This document shows, one piece after another, positions 45,501-56,889 of a stretch of DNA of 64,000 bases; within the stretch, counting starts at the first letter, position 1, and each line of letters begins with the position of its first letter. The stretch spans positions 66,888,471 through 66,952,470 of the forward strand of contig NC_087063.1 of NCBI RefSeq assembly GCF_963678635.1, given 5' to 3'. The notes under the pieces are model-generated. The model made no database searches and was not told the DNA's origin. It was given only the letters and a program-made list of their open reading frames with translations. Source of the DNA: Symsagittifera roscoffensis (taxonomy: Eukaryota; Xenacoelomorpha; Acoela; Convolutidae). The position numbers and the translations under genes were made by a program.

Positions 45501-45567
45501 GTAACAACTGTTTAAACTCAAAATGTTTACTTTAAAGGAAACTCCTAATGGTACTAGAAACCTGACA

Positions 45568-46495
45568 AAACAAGATATTCAAACCCCATTGCACTTTATG
45601 AACAAAGAAATATTTGAAACAATACATACAACAACACAACAAAGTATCTCTCTTATTCGCCCAACAATCACAACACCAAATAAAAAAAAATACCCCCTTT
45701 TCACAAACAACACTGCAATCAAACCATCCGTTGTTCCAAAACATTCTCGAATGAATTATGAAACATATAAACCAATAACTAAAACGCGACAATCGAACAA
45801 ACAGAAAAACGCAAAGTGAAATAATTTCGCAAATCACAATTGTTATTTTTCCACAAACAACAACACTAGTAACCCAATAGCAAAAACCCTTTGCACAACC
45901 CGACATCAATCACAAGAACACAATTACACTCAAAAGATACCACAAAGAGTTTCGTTTCCAAGTTAGTATTCTTTGAAGAAATGCAAAAAACTCCAACAAA
46001 ACGTACTGAAAATTACCCAATTTTTTAAAGCAAACAAGGTATTCACACCCCATCGCACTTTAATAATAAAGAAGTATTTGAAACAAAACCTACAACAACA
46101 CAACAAAGTATCTCTCCTATTCACCCAACAATCACAGCACCAAATAATAAAAATACTTCCTTCCCACAAACAACACTGCAATCAAAACATCCGTTGTTTC
46201 AAAACATTATATTATGAAATATCAAACATATAAACCAAAAACTGAAACGCGACAATCGTTCAAACAAAAATACGCAAAGTAATATAATTTTGCAAACTAC
46301 AATTGCGATTTTTCCACAAACAACAACATTAGTAACCAAATAGCAGAAAACCTTTGCACAACCCGACATCAATCACAAGAACACATTTACACTCAAAAGA
46401 TACCACAACAGTTTCGTTTCCAAGTCAGTATTCTTTAATGAAAAAAGAAAAACTCCAACAAAACGTACTGAAAATTATCCAATTCTTTAAACGAA
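45568..46495 (+). repeat. 463-bp tandem duplication inside the retrotransposon
   Basis: TTGCACAACCCGACATCAAT occurs at 45891 and 46354, an offset of 463 bp, and ACACAACAAAGTATCTCTC also recurs. The two units are close to 90% alike by eye, so duplication came after, or late in, the decay of the element. Confidence 0.75.
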
Positions 46496-46878
46496 ATAAC
46501 TCTTCACAAGAAATCAACCAAAATATTCGGAAATTGAAGATTACTTCAATCAAAATCAGCAACGATACAATAATATCCCACAAACAAATAATTGGAATGA
46601 CAATTGTGATCAACCGCATTATTTTTATCAACCAGACATTTTTGAAACTTACATGAACTCAGAACAAACACGACAAACACAATAACCCCTCTCTCATCGA
46701 AAAAAATCTGGCAAAATCAAATAAAAATATGCAATCACAAAATCAAATTATTCGAGGTTACCACACCAATCTAATGCAAAATGAAATGCAATAACCATAT
46801 TATTTACAACAACACGAAATTACAGAAACTTAAAATACAAATTTTACACAAATACCAAACACAGCTAAATCACTTCGA

Positions 46879-47541
46879 ATGACATTGAATCCATACCTTA
46901 TGAGGGGATCATCTTTTACATCTAATAAACCACTCAGGGTGTTCACAGGAACAGACCCAGAATATTCATTAGAAGACTATTTAAATGCAGTTACAGCAAC
47001 TTTAAGTTTTCAATTTAGGTCCAGAACGAGTAAATACACCACTTTAGAAGAATTGAATACATAGGCGCAAAGCAGTAATTCAAACCACTCTTGATGTTGC
47101 AGTTAAAAAATGGTTTTTAGTCTTACCTATAGATTTTAAATCTGATGGGAAAAAATTTACACAAAATTTTCAAAAACGCTCAATTCTGACAAAAAAAATG
47201 AAGAACACTTAAATTTTTTATGCAGCAAAAATTGTTGACTTTCAAACGAAACAGAAAACAACTCGCAGTAAGATTTTAAAATCTTAGTGAGAAAAACATA
47301 TTCTCTCAAAACATATGATTACTAAAACACGAAAATTACCGGAAAGTTAATGACGACCTTAACACCACAATTGCGCAAAATAGCAATAACAGAGAGAACA
47401 TCACATTCATCATTAATTCGAGAACCCGATTTAGTTTTTAGAAGTTTAGTAGATAAACTAGAACAAGTTGGAATCACAATGATATTTGAAGAAAATTCAA
47501 AACTAAAATATGTAAGCAACGTCCAAACAACAATTCCATAA
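46879..47541 (+). pseudogene. Retrotransposon Gag capsid-like fragments
   Basis: The 46879-47064 frame holds RVFTGTDPEYSLEDYLNAVT, a capsid N-terminal-type segment. After breaks, 47350-47541 holds MTTLTPQLRKIAITERTSH and SLVDKLEQVGI, a capsid C-terminal-type helical segment. Asn/Arg-rich sequence to about 48.3 kb may be the nucleocapsid-like tail. The gene is not intact. Confidence 0.55.
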
Positions 47542-49405
47542 ACTAATAATACCCAAGACTCCGATAACCATTTAACAGAGAAAACCACTCAAATATTAAA
47601 CATCTATGAAAAAAATCCGAATTTCAAAGACAAACCATCATTTTCGAAATAGCGCAATTCTTGTCGGAGATATGGAAAAATCATTGCTGAATGATGACAA
47701 AAACAACACGACAACCTAAACAAATCACAAAAACACAGAGAACCAAGCAAATCTTTCATCAAAACAATGAAAAAAGATCAAAGTTTACCAAAGAAAAATG
47801 TTTCAAATCAACAATTGCTCAGGAAAATCACTCCCAGATAGCTATAGTAAAAGAAATCACAATCCCCTATCGAAATAGATGTTACGGAAGATCACCAGAT
47901 CCACGAAATTCACAAAACTATCCACAAAATAGATGAAGCAGATCAAACAGTCAAAATAGTCAGTACAGAAAAAATTACTCTAGATCAAACTCGAACAGAA
48001 GTAATTATTCAAACAATAATAGAAAACGATCTTTTTCAAACTCTAGGATTATATAATATTCCAATGACCATCCAAGAAATTCTTCAAACAATCGAAACCG
48101 GAAATTTCAAGTAGTCGAAATCGAAACTATTCGAATAAAAGATCCTAACAATAATCCAAAAGTAGACTGCTCCAACAACCATAAAAATTATAAAATTGAA
48201 TCCCGTGATAATTTTAGAAATAGAATCAACAACTACCAAAACAGATCGAGAAACTATTTATAATCATCACATCGATATAAATCTCAATTTTCAATACACA
48301 AAATCAAAACTATAGAAGCAGTACACCAAAACATCACAGAAAAACTATTCAAGTACAATCTACAGATGAAACAAATTCAGACCCTCAAGGTATCGACAAA
48401 ACAGAAACTTCAGAACTGCAGTTGAATCAAATACACTGTGAAACCACAGATGACGAAAGTGATACGAAAAACACACTTATTACTAACACGCTCAAAGTAG
48501 AAAATGAATGCGAAACACCATCTGAATCGAAATTTTGACAAATTGAAATTATTAGTTCTAACACTCAAGAACCAGATAAGAAACAGGAAACAACAAATTA
48601 CACCCCACATATAGTTGAAACCAATATGAATGATACATAAAAAAACAAAATAAAAAACACAAATATATAATACATAACAGACATCCAACATTTTATAACT
48701 TGAATCGCATTTATTACTAACTATATCCAAACTATAATCTTTTTAAACACTAAATTATAATCAAAAACAATTATACAAAACTAAGTAACACATTTCTAAC
48801 CTTTTTCCAAAGAGAAAAAAAAACAACCTCTATTTATTTCAAAGTTTACCCTTTATACAATCAACAAAGAAAATATCTAAGACCACTAACAGGATATGTA
48901 TATGAGTTTTGCAACAATCAAGTATATCAATATAACATTGATCAAAATACACAGAAACTATATATGACTAATAATGAAGTCAAGCCAATTCATAAAATCC
49001 TTTGATTCACGATTTCATCTATCAAATACGCTAAAGATACAAATCGAGATAAAATATCCCTACATGTATACAACATTTAACCATATACATTTATACTACC
49101 TTTCGGACTTTTAGAATACCGCGAAACAAATGCAACATTTAACCTTAAACTTGTAAGAGCATTTAGAGTTAATAAAATTTTGAAATTACTTGATATTTGT
49201 CAATGAACAATTCTTAATGAAGACGTATCTTTTAAAAACAAAACAAATGTTTAAAAAGTAACACGGCTAATTTCATGAAAATCCCCTATTTTAAACCAAT
49301 ATTTAAATCTCAAAACAGACAATTGAACAACAGAAATTATTAATAATTTTCCATTTTCAACATTCTTGAATCAATCAACAAGAAGTTGAACAGCTAGCAG
49401 AATTA

Positions 49406-50230
49406 ATGTTAAAAAATCCCACGGTTTATGCCACATCTAAATTTCATGGTGGAAAAAAGCATTCACAACTACACCTTACATTTAAGCGTGACGCACTTTT
49501 CAAAAAACAACGAACAAGTAGAAAACCAATTCGTTTACAAGATAAAGTAAACAGACTCCTAGACTTTCTTGAAGAGTACAGCATTATCTCACCAGTAAAC
49601 AGAGAACAGCAACCCAAAGGAAACATCTTCATCAACTCCGTAATGATTCTAGTAAAAATTGTTCTAGATGCAAGATATGTCAATTCCCTTAGAACCATTA
49701 CAACTAATACTCACAAACATAAATGGACAAAACTAACCACTGTCGACCTTAATAGCGCATACAATCAAATGCCATTAGACGAATTCTCATGTCGACCTAC
49801 ACAATTAGTTATTGGAAATCAACAAAACGAAATTTTTTGTCTCTTCTATGGTATAACCAAAGGATCAGCTGTGTTTTCAGCATTGATGAGTAAAAATTGT
49901 TGACCACTTTTTCTTCGCGAAATTAAAATAACTTTTTTAGATGATGATTTAAGAAAGATTTAAAGTATTATACTAAAATCACCAAAACTTTTCAAAACAA
50001 AAACTCAAAAGCAGCCCCAGATAAATAACTTTTTTTCCAAACTCGTGTAAAATTTCTTGGACACAATATTGAAGGCACCACAATTACACCTTTATTACAC
50101 GGCACCACTAAATTAAAACTCTAACCGCCATCTAATAAAAAAAATCGAAGAAATTCTTAGAATTCTAGGCTTCTTGAGTAAATACATTTAAAAAATGCAA
50201 TTTTATCTAAGACCATTTTTTAATATAATC
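49406..50230 (+). pseudogene. Ty3/gypsy reverse transcriptase, broken
   Basis: The 49406-49903 frame contains KVNRLLDFLEEYSIISPVN, KIVLDARYVNSL, and LTTVDLNSAYNQMPLDEF, which carries the first catalytic Asp. An in-frame TGA at 49901-49903 interrupts it. The same frame then reads ITFLDDDL, where the catalytic box has Phe in place of the usual Tyr before the LDD. Degraded sequence after 49990 includes a FLGHNIEG-like stretch of the RT thumb. Confidence 0.85.
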
Positions 50231-50289
50231 CGACAACAAAATATTTTGAAAACGCTTTGACGGAAGAAAACTCTCCTCGCAGAATAAGT

Positions 50290-50720
50290 CTCATGCCCAT
50301 ATCAACTCTGGAAGCATATCAACTCTGAACGCCATGTGAGATGCCTCCAACTTTGGAATCGGCGCAGCTCTTCTACAATCACATAAACGTATAATTAAAA
50401 CAAACCTTATATCACTAAATTGATGTCTTTTTGTCCAAGCAGAGCTTTGATTCTCTAGCCCTATGAGAGAATGTACAGCTATAATATATACATTAACAGA
50501 ACATGAAATCCTGTCCTGATCAAAACATCCAACAGTTCTATTCACAGATCATAAGTCAATAATTTTCCTGTTTACACAAAAGTCAAATCCAAACCACAGA
50601 ATTTATGGATTTCAACTTAGCCTAATGAAGATTCCAAAGTTACAAATAGTTTAGACAGCAGGCAACACCTTGCTCTACCTGATACACTTAGCCGAAACAT
50701 CCCACCTGAACTAGTAACAG
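50290..50720 (+). pseudogene. Retrotransposon RNase H remnant
   Basis: A frame with stops includes DASNFGIGAALLQSH (first catalytic Asp), CTAIIYTLTEHE (Glu) and FTDHKSIIFL (Asp), in the right order for a Ty3/gypsy RNase H. It follows RT at the expected spacing. Confidence 0.75.
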
Positions 50721-51216
50721 GAAAAACAACAGTAAAAAAGCCACAAAATATGAATTTTTTCTTGCCAAAGACGAAACATCACCACGAGTAGAATGTGAAT
50801 ACGCAGTAAAACCTGACTCTGACAACTACGTAAATAAACACCTTAGAACACTTTCCACTATATCGTAATTGTAAAAACAACCACTATGAAGTAGATTTTT
50901 TAAGAAATAGTACGTTCAAACCAATACCATACTCATTATGGATTAAAAAAATACACAACAAAAGACATCTAAACATCAAACACACCAAAATATTTTGTTC
51001 CCATTAAAAGAAAAGGAAAAACTTAAAAGACATTGCCAGCCCCCCCCCCCCCCCCTTCCCGATTTTTACCAAAATAATACAATCAATAAGATATTCAGTT
51101 TACAAGACCCCCTGGATAAAATACCTCTCTCAAAAATTGAATTTCGAACACTGGTCTCGTGGAATATCACACTTCTGAAACAAAACTCTCCTGCCTCCCA
51201 ACAAGCATGATTTTAA

Positions 51217-51618
51217 TTGCATTTCACATTTCACATTCTTTACAAACACTGGATAGCAAAATTTGAACTATCAGAAATCTTTGTCACAGACAATGGAACA
51301 GAAATTTTAGATAATGAAATCATAACATTATGCCACCTCTCTAATATAAACATAAGTTTAGAACATCCCATGACCCAAGACAAATCAAATGGATTAGTTA
51401 AAGACATGAACCGTTCCTTACAAGAATACTTCCAATGTATTACAAACGGAGATGATAAAAAGTACACCGAATGGTCAAAGGACCTAAAAGTTTTACCATT
51501 AGCATTTAATTCACAAATCACAACAATTTTTGGACCCACACCATTTGAAAAGGTTTCTAACCAAAAACCACGTAAATCCATAAATTTCACAGCAGCAAAT
51601 TCTTTAGAAAACGCATAA
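51217..51618 (+). pseudogene. Retrotransposon integrase core fragment, altered active site
   Basis: A 133-codon frame with EIFVTDNGTEILDNEII, the second catalytic Asp. The position of the third residue reads GLVKDMNRSL, with Lys where Glu is expected. The zinc-binding module and the first Asp are missing: the sequence jumps to this point from the linker that ends near 51200, so about half the integrase is deleted. Confidence 0.85.
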
Positions 51619-51649
51619 GGTTATTGTCAATCCAACAAAGACTCAATTT

Positions 51650-52017
51650 ATTATAATCTACCACTTCACAATCATGCCTCTGGAGGCCATACAGAATGGA
51701 TTTTAAGTCGAGACAAAAAGCATATTGAAATTTATCAAAAAACTGCAAAGAAATTGTTTCAAAGACAAAACTTATAATCTCAAGTAAATTTGCGTTTTAC
51801 ACCAGCTTCAAACCTAAAAATAGGAACATTTTTTAAACCCAAATATTGCTATCTAAAAAGCAATTTTGAAAAATTTACAACCTCTCCAAAAAGATCATTT
51901 CAATTAATCAAAAAACCTACAGATGTCACTATAAACTTAAAGATTAATATAAAAAAGAAAAAATACAACATAGAAACACTCTTTTACCATACTCCGGAAG
52001 GAAGGCACCATCCATGA
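51650..52017 (+). pseudogene. Retrotransposon integrase C-terminal region
   Basis: The frame 51790-52017 has RFTPASNLKIGTFFKP and later FQLIKKPTDVTINLKI, the small barrel found at the end of Ty3/gypsy integrases. Stops separate it from the core. Confidence 0.6.
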
Positions 52018-52652
52018 ATTACCACAATTATGTTCCTTCACAGGACTACATATTGTTGACAAGACCACACAAATAACATAAAACAAAAATAACAAACTCT
52101 AAGTATCTATCGCAATCGTCAGATGTATCTCGACAACATTTATGAGAGAACCCCAAAAACAAACAAACAAGAACCAAACACAAATTCGTAACCTACAAGA
52201 GGAATTAAAGAAAAATCACAACAACGTCGATCATCTTGTTTTAAAAATCAACCAAGAAAAGGTTATAGAACCTTTTTTCCACAATCCAAAAAACTGAAGA
52301 GAGAAGAAATTCGGAAACCCTCATGATTAATTAAGCAACATAAAAATGTTTTTGATAAAACTTTAAATTAGTGGTTAGACAACCAAACTTATCTACAAGT
52401 ACGATAGATATACAAACAAGACAATAGGCTATATAACCTTCTATAACCACTTTTCAGGATTATCATACACATGTGTTTTTTAATAGTTTTTCTAATGAAA
52501 ACGCTTTTCTCCCTTGTACTTTTAGGGCCCGTACCACATCAAAATCCTCAAGCGAGTTTGAAGCACAAGAAATCGAATCAACAACTATACTAGCTACAAT
52601 TTACTCAAAATAACGAGCTACAGCTCTAACAGGATATAAGATCACAGCAAAG

Positions 52653-53109
52653 TTGTCAGAAAAGAAAGTACACTGTTCACAAGTCTGGAACAGCAGTAAA
52701 ACTAGAAAACTAGAATCGGTTTCTTCAAAAAACTCACGGGTAAAATGTGACATTAGTCATAACGTGCTAGGAGCTTGCCTTGAACAGGAAATTGAACCGG
52801 GAGGTTTGGCCCCAACTGCGTTTGCTTCGCGTTTTCTTAATAATGCCGAGGCGAAGTATAATTCAAATGAATTAGAACTGTTGACGATTGTTTGGGCTTG
52901 CGAACACTTTCGTACTTATTTGTTGGGTAATCGTTTTCAAGTGCCGAACGGATCATAAAGCCATCATTTTGGCATTGAATGAAAATTATAATAATAAGTC
53001 GTATCAATCTTGTCTTTCTAGATGGGAAGATCGTGTATTACCCTTTGTTTTCGAGGTCATTCATGTGCCTGGGGTCACTTTGGATATTGTGGATTATTTA
53101 TCTCGCTAA
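52653..53109 (+). pseudogene. Second Ty3/gypsy element: RNase H with one frameshift
   Basis: Residues in order: VKCDISHNVLGACLEQE (catalytic Asp), FASRFLNNAEAKYNSNELEL (Glu), WACEHFRTYLLGNRFQV, then a frameshift near 52945 into TDHKAIILALNENYNNKSYQ, LSRWEDRVLPFVFEVIHVPG and IVDYLSR. It is a different and better preserved family than the A-rich element upstream. Coding-like sequence continues after the TAA at 53107 (PTFSAPAPSNYDEIFVVKSL). No RT precedes it, so the copy is 5' truncated. Confidence 0.85.
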
Positions 53110-53780
53110 CCTACATTTTCGGCTCCTGCTCCATCTAATTACGATGAAATTTTTGTCGTTAAGTCATTGAGGTTTTTAGTAAAGCCTTAACAATCATCAA
53201 TTCATATAGCTCTTATAATTCGAGTGATGGGTATTGTCCTTTTTCGCAAGAGGAGTTTTTTCGAAGTTAATCTTTCACCATGGCATTCTGTTTTGCCTTC
53301 ATCTAAGCATTTTCCGGTAGGGGGCGACTAAAAATTTACTCGGTCTGTTAACCAATCAAATCACGTACTGCAAATATGTCCTTCAAATTTCTCGCCGATA
53401 GAGGGCGTCGAGTTATGCTTAAAGAATGTCATCCAATCAGAAGCGGGTATGCTAATTTAAAATCGTAGGCCAGTTTCTCTCACTCAAGATCATTGTCTCC
53501 GACCTGAATCTTTCCCAAACAGTCATACATCTATGCTCTCTAAAACAACATTTTCTCCTCATATATGAAAACCTTACCATCAAGTCCTGAATCTACCGGA
53601 TCCGAATCTACCACCTGATACTACTCAAAAACTCACTGAAAACGATCTAAACCTACTTTAACTCACCCTATCGACTCTCAGACTATACTCAACTCAACAG
53701 AGGAACCAATTGACCTCCTCATTTTTGTGGAAAGCTTTCCATTGAACTCGCCGAATTTCAGACGACCAAGCTCGCGTCCT
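53110..53780 (+). other. Spacer between RNase H and integrase of the second element
   Basis: The first 60 bp still look like pol. From 53320 to 53480 it is non-coding, with two CCAATCA motifs and two AGGGGGCG/AGAGGGCG motifs, resembling promoter or LTR sequence. It may be an inserted LTR fragment dividing two pol pieces. Confidence 0.35.
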
Positions 53781-53782
53781 CC

Positions 53783-55179
53783 GATGAGGTCCCGACAGTT
53801 GGGTCGAAATTCTAGAATGGATCAAATCCGACAACATAATCGGACCCGTGAACGAGCAGCCAAAATTCGCTTTGTTGCCGCGAGGACTAACTCCAGAAAA
53901 TGGGGGACATAATCAGCTGTTGGAGGCTATGAGAAGGAGCGGTCTAACTAAATCTGGGAAGGTCAACACAGCCGCCAAGATCAAGGTTTTTGCTGCTAAT
54001 GGCGGCAAGCCGATCCTCTCGAAATCCAAGAAGGACACTGTGGGACTGCCAGGCCTTTTTGATGCTGACCTCTTAGCTGAACTCACCGAGGAGGACCGCT
54101 TTCTGGGCCCTATGAAACTTGCTATTGTCAATAAAGTTGTCTTTACCTTCAATAAGCTCGGGTCCTATATGGCTCAATTCTGGCCCAAGGCAGCGGTGGT
54201 CAATTACTGCGTGATCATTGACAACAATATGGCAATTACCGAACCTCTTAGACAAGCTGTTCTTGCTCGCCTTCATCGCTCTCACCCAAGACAGGAGGCT
54301 ATGATGTCAGCCTCCGAATACATCTGGTGGCCGTTCCTCAATCGACAGATTGCCCATCCTTGTGAGAAGTGCCGCAAAACGTTGTATGGTAAGAATCTTA
54401 AGCCGGCTAAGACTTTTCATACTGCACAAACTTTACCTAATCTGTCTGGGCCAAATCAGGAATTACAATTAGATTTCACCGGTCCTATATTAGATGATAA
54501 GGGTTCGAAGATCTTCCTCTTAGTTGCCGTAGATCGTTTCTCTAATTTTCTTTCTATTTTTATTACCAAAGCTACTGGGGCTAAGAAAGTTACAAAAATC
54601 CTCGCATCTTACATACGTATTCATGTTATTCCTCAATCTATCAGGACTGATGATGGATCTGGGTTTTAAAATGATTTAGTACAACAATTTTGTTCTAGCA
54701 AGGATATCAAACATAATCTTTCACCTGTTGGAGACCATAGAGGCAGTGGCTTAGTCGAGCGTTCGATAAAGACTATAAAGCGAAAACTGGGTACTGCAAA
54801 ATTTGATCCTAAATTTAGTAATTTTAAGGAAACGATTCAACAAATAGTCGAACATATTCGCAAGAGTAATCTTCCTGTGCTTAAAAAATTGCCTTTCGAG
54901 TTACATTTTGGTCGTAAGCCAAATAACGAATGGTCTCAAGCTTATCAAAATGTTGTTCACTCTGATACTTCAGCCCAAAGACTTGAACGAAACCTCCTTA
55001 CGCCGGACCAGATTGCCAGCCAGGACTACAGCAGGGATCGCGCTAAGGTGGTACCCAGAGGAAGTGCCAGCCCTACGATTAATCCCCGATTCAAACCGAT
55101 GTTTTCCCTAGAGGATAATATTGCTGAGAGTGAGCCTTACAAGGCACTAACCGAACTCGCTCGGGCGGCAAATAAATGA
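53783..55179 (+). pseudogene. Second Ty3/gypsy element: integrase with one nonsense codon
   Basis: The frame starts near 53783 (SWVEILEWIKSDN) and contains the zinc module (RLHRSHP, EYIWWPFLNRQI, CEKC). The first catalytic Asp is in LQLDFTGP and the second in IRTDDGSGF. TAA follows at 54667-54669, and the same frame then continues with the third residue in GLVERSIKTIKRKL and later LPFELHFGRKPNNEW. All three catalytic residues are therefore kept, and the core is interrupted by a single stop. It is the same family as the integrase at 2.5-3.5 kb. In Ty3/gypsy elements this enzyme inserts the cDNA into the host genome. Confidence 0.88.
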
Positions 55180-55233
55180 ACGCAGTACAAACGAAACCTG
55201 CCGCCGGATGAAGGAAAGCGGGTCCCAAAGGAG

Positions 55234-55665
55234 TTGCCAAGCCGTCATTCGGACCTTGCCCAATCCTTGAAGACGGATCTTACTCATAACACGCTTCGCT
55301 TCTCGGAGTGTGGGTCTGATTCTACGCCCCCAGGGGCTCAGACTACTTCACGTAGATTACCAGCTCTGCAACCTCGTCGTCCGACAAAAACAAGTAAATT
55401 GGAAAATTTTCTGTTATCCGATCCTAGTCTAGTTAGAGCGTTTAGGAAAATTATATATCGTCAGTCCGGAAACCCTACTTATAAGACTGCAAAAATCAAG
55501 ATTACTCAGATTACCGATCACACTTATGTTACTGGCAAAGGAAAAGTTTATCGTACAAACCATGTTTGCCTTAAGCCTAATTTTCGTGATAACATTTCAG
55601 TTGGCCAAAACACACTAGGTGAACGTCTTCAAGCCTCAGGATCGACCTCTCGCAGTGCGGTCTAA
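55234..55665 (+). CDS. Second Ty3/gypsy element: pol C-terminal extension
   Basis: A 143-codon frame, Thr/Pro/Arg-rich at first, then KTSKLENFLLSDPSLVRAFR and TYKTAKIKITQITDHTYVTG with KGKVYRTNHVCLKPNF, a beta-rich module after the integrase. It corresponds by position and content to 1868-2380 on the minus strand. Confidence 0.55.
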   Translation: MPSRHSDLAQSLKTDLTHNTLRFSECGSDSTPPGAQTTSRRLPALQPRRPTKTSKLENFLLSDPSLVRAFRKIIYRQSGNPTYKTAKIKITQITDHTYVTGKGKVYRTNHVCLKPNFRDNISVGQNTLGERLQASGSTSRSAV

Positions 55666-55689
55666 AGGTCAGCTACTCGCTCGCAATCA

Positions 55690-56175
55690 ATGATGTTGGA
55701 GAAACGGCCGGAAGACCCCAGTGTGTCTAACCCAATGGTGGTGGATCTTACAGCTGATTTGTCTAGTGAGGGCTCGTCCGGTCGCCACCAGTTACAAGTG
55801 GTTAGGAAATCTACCCCAGTGGAGAAACGGCCCAAATTACAGGATGATTTACCGCCTGTTACGTTTGCTAAAACAGCAATTACTTCCCAGCAACTTAACA
55901 TGGATAGTGCTACCCTCTCGCCACCTGCTACCCAGATTACTGGTTCTGGCCTAGCAGATCCTCGGACAGAGTTTCTATCTTCGGATGGTGTGTCTCCGGA
56001 GGGCTTCGCTCCACCCTCGCAAAACGCGCTTTCAGAACCGCATTCTTCTTACCCTTCGTTATCCCTTCCCGCTCAGCCAGTCGTAGATGATTCAAAGGAT
56101 ATCAGGACCTCTTTACGTAGTAAAAAAAACCTCCGAAATTCATTGGCAACCCTCTACGCCACTCTGATAAACTAG
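55690..56175 (+). CDS. Second Ty3/gypsy element: Ser/Pro-rich tail ORF
   Basis: A 161-codon low-complexity frame after the pol extension, corresponding to 1158-1823 on the minus strand. Near residues 15-22 it holds VVDLTADL, which fits the consensus of a SUMO-interacting motif flanked by acidic/Ser residues. It ends with a basic RSKKNLRN patch. The function is unknown and no enzyme motif is seen. Confidence 0.45.
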   Translation: MMLEKRPEDPSVSNPMVVDLTADLSSEGSSGRHQLQVVRKSTPVEKRPKLQDDLPPVTFAKTAITSQQLNMDSATLSPPATQITGSGLADPRTEFLSSDGVSPEGFAPPSQNALSEPHSSYPSLSLPAQPVVDDSKDIRTSLRSKKNLRNSLATLYATLIN

Positions 56176-56389
56176 TTGAGGACGAGGTTCAAGATTTATC
56201 CTCAGAAACGCCTTGCCGTTCTCTCCTTTGCCACGGAAACCCCTCATTCGTGACCGACCTCAGATAGACTTATTGGATGTGTCCTCTTCCTCATTTGTCA
56301 AATCTCAACAAAACTCTAGATGGCGATTGACTAGTTTTTGCATATCAAACTCTACAAAACTTTTGTCACCATGCATTTGTGTGGGATAG

Positions 56390-56671
56390 GGGTGCTACCA
56401 ATCTAATGCTCACCTGGGTGCCGTTTATTTTTCTTTAAAAAAATTTGGGACTGATTTCCAAAATTTTTCCTCCCGCGGGGAATGTCATGAGGCGACCTTT
56501 GGTACCTCGCTCACAACTTGTCCTTTTGCAGCCATGCTGCAAATTTGTGATCATTGCTTATACAAGGTCACAGATATGGCCTATACCGAATGCCCCGCTG
56601 TGCGTTGTCACTCTGTTGTTTTGCCACATCGTTTTTTAGATGTCTGCTTATCTCTTTCTCAAGCTCTTTAA
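56390..56671 (+). other. Cysteine-rich ORF downstream of pol
   Basis: An open frame of 93 codons plus stop, beginning after a TAG and without an early ATG. It has seven Cys in the last two thirds (GECHEATF, TTCPFAAM, ICDHCLYK, TECPAVRCH, LDVCLSL). It lies where some Ty3/gypsy elements carry a third, envelope-like gene, but no transmembrane segment or signal peptide is evident, and it could be a piece of a cellular zinc-binding protein. Confidence 0.3.
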
Positions 56672-56813
56672 TCTCTTGGTCAAAGTTTGACTAACAAAAT
56701 CTAATTGGAGCTAAATATCTAATAATAACTTTTGCAACTAACTAAACAAGTAACCTATCAGTTTACTTCTACTGAACAACTAAGTTTTGACTCGTTATTT
56801 CTCGGCAAATTTC

Positions 56814-56889
56814 ATGGCACAGCCAGCATTTCCTGTGAATGAAGACATGACTGACCTGTTAGTTACTCCTCCCTTTTGGCAAATGTCAA
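56814..56889 (+). other. Short ORF abutting the satellite array
   Basis: An ATG frame of about 27 codons (MAQPAFPVNEDMTDLLVT...) ends at the sequence CAAAG|GTGTAA, donor-like, exactly where the satellite begins. It may be a first exon or a retroelement ORF start; it is not recognised. Confidence 0.2.

Larger units (their letters stand above)
42893..52300 (+). mobile_element. Long decayed A-rich Ty3/gypsy LTR retrotransposon
   Basis: In order on the plus strand: a leader/LTR-like region (42893-43262) whose pieces recur elsewhere in the window, a long A-rich region with an internal 463-bp duplication, gag-like frames (46.9-48.3 kb), a linker, reverse transcriptase (49.4-50.2 kb), RNase H (50.3-50.7 kb), integrase core (51.2-51.6 kb) and integrase C-terminus (to about 52.0 kb). 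Stops and frameshifts occur throughout. The plus strand is very A-rich and G-poor over the whole length, unlike the flanks. I could not find a matching 3' LTR before 52.6 kb. Confidence 0.75.
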
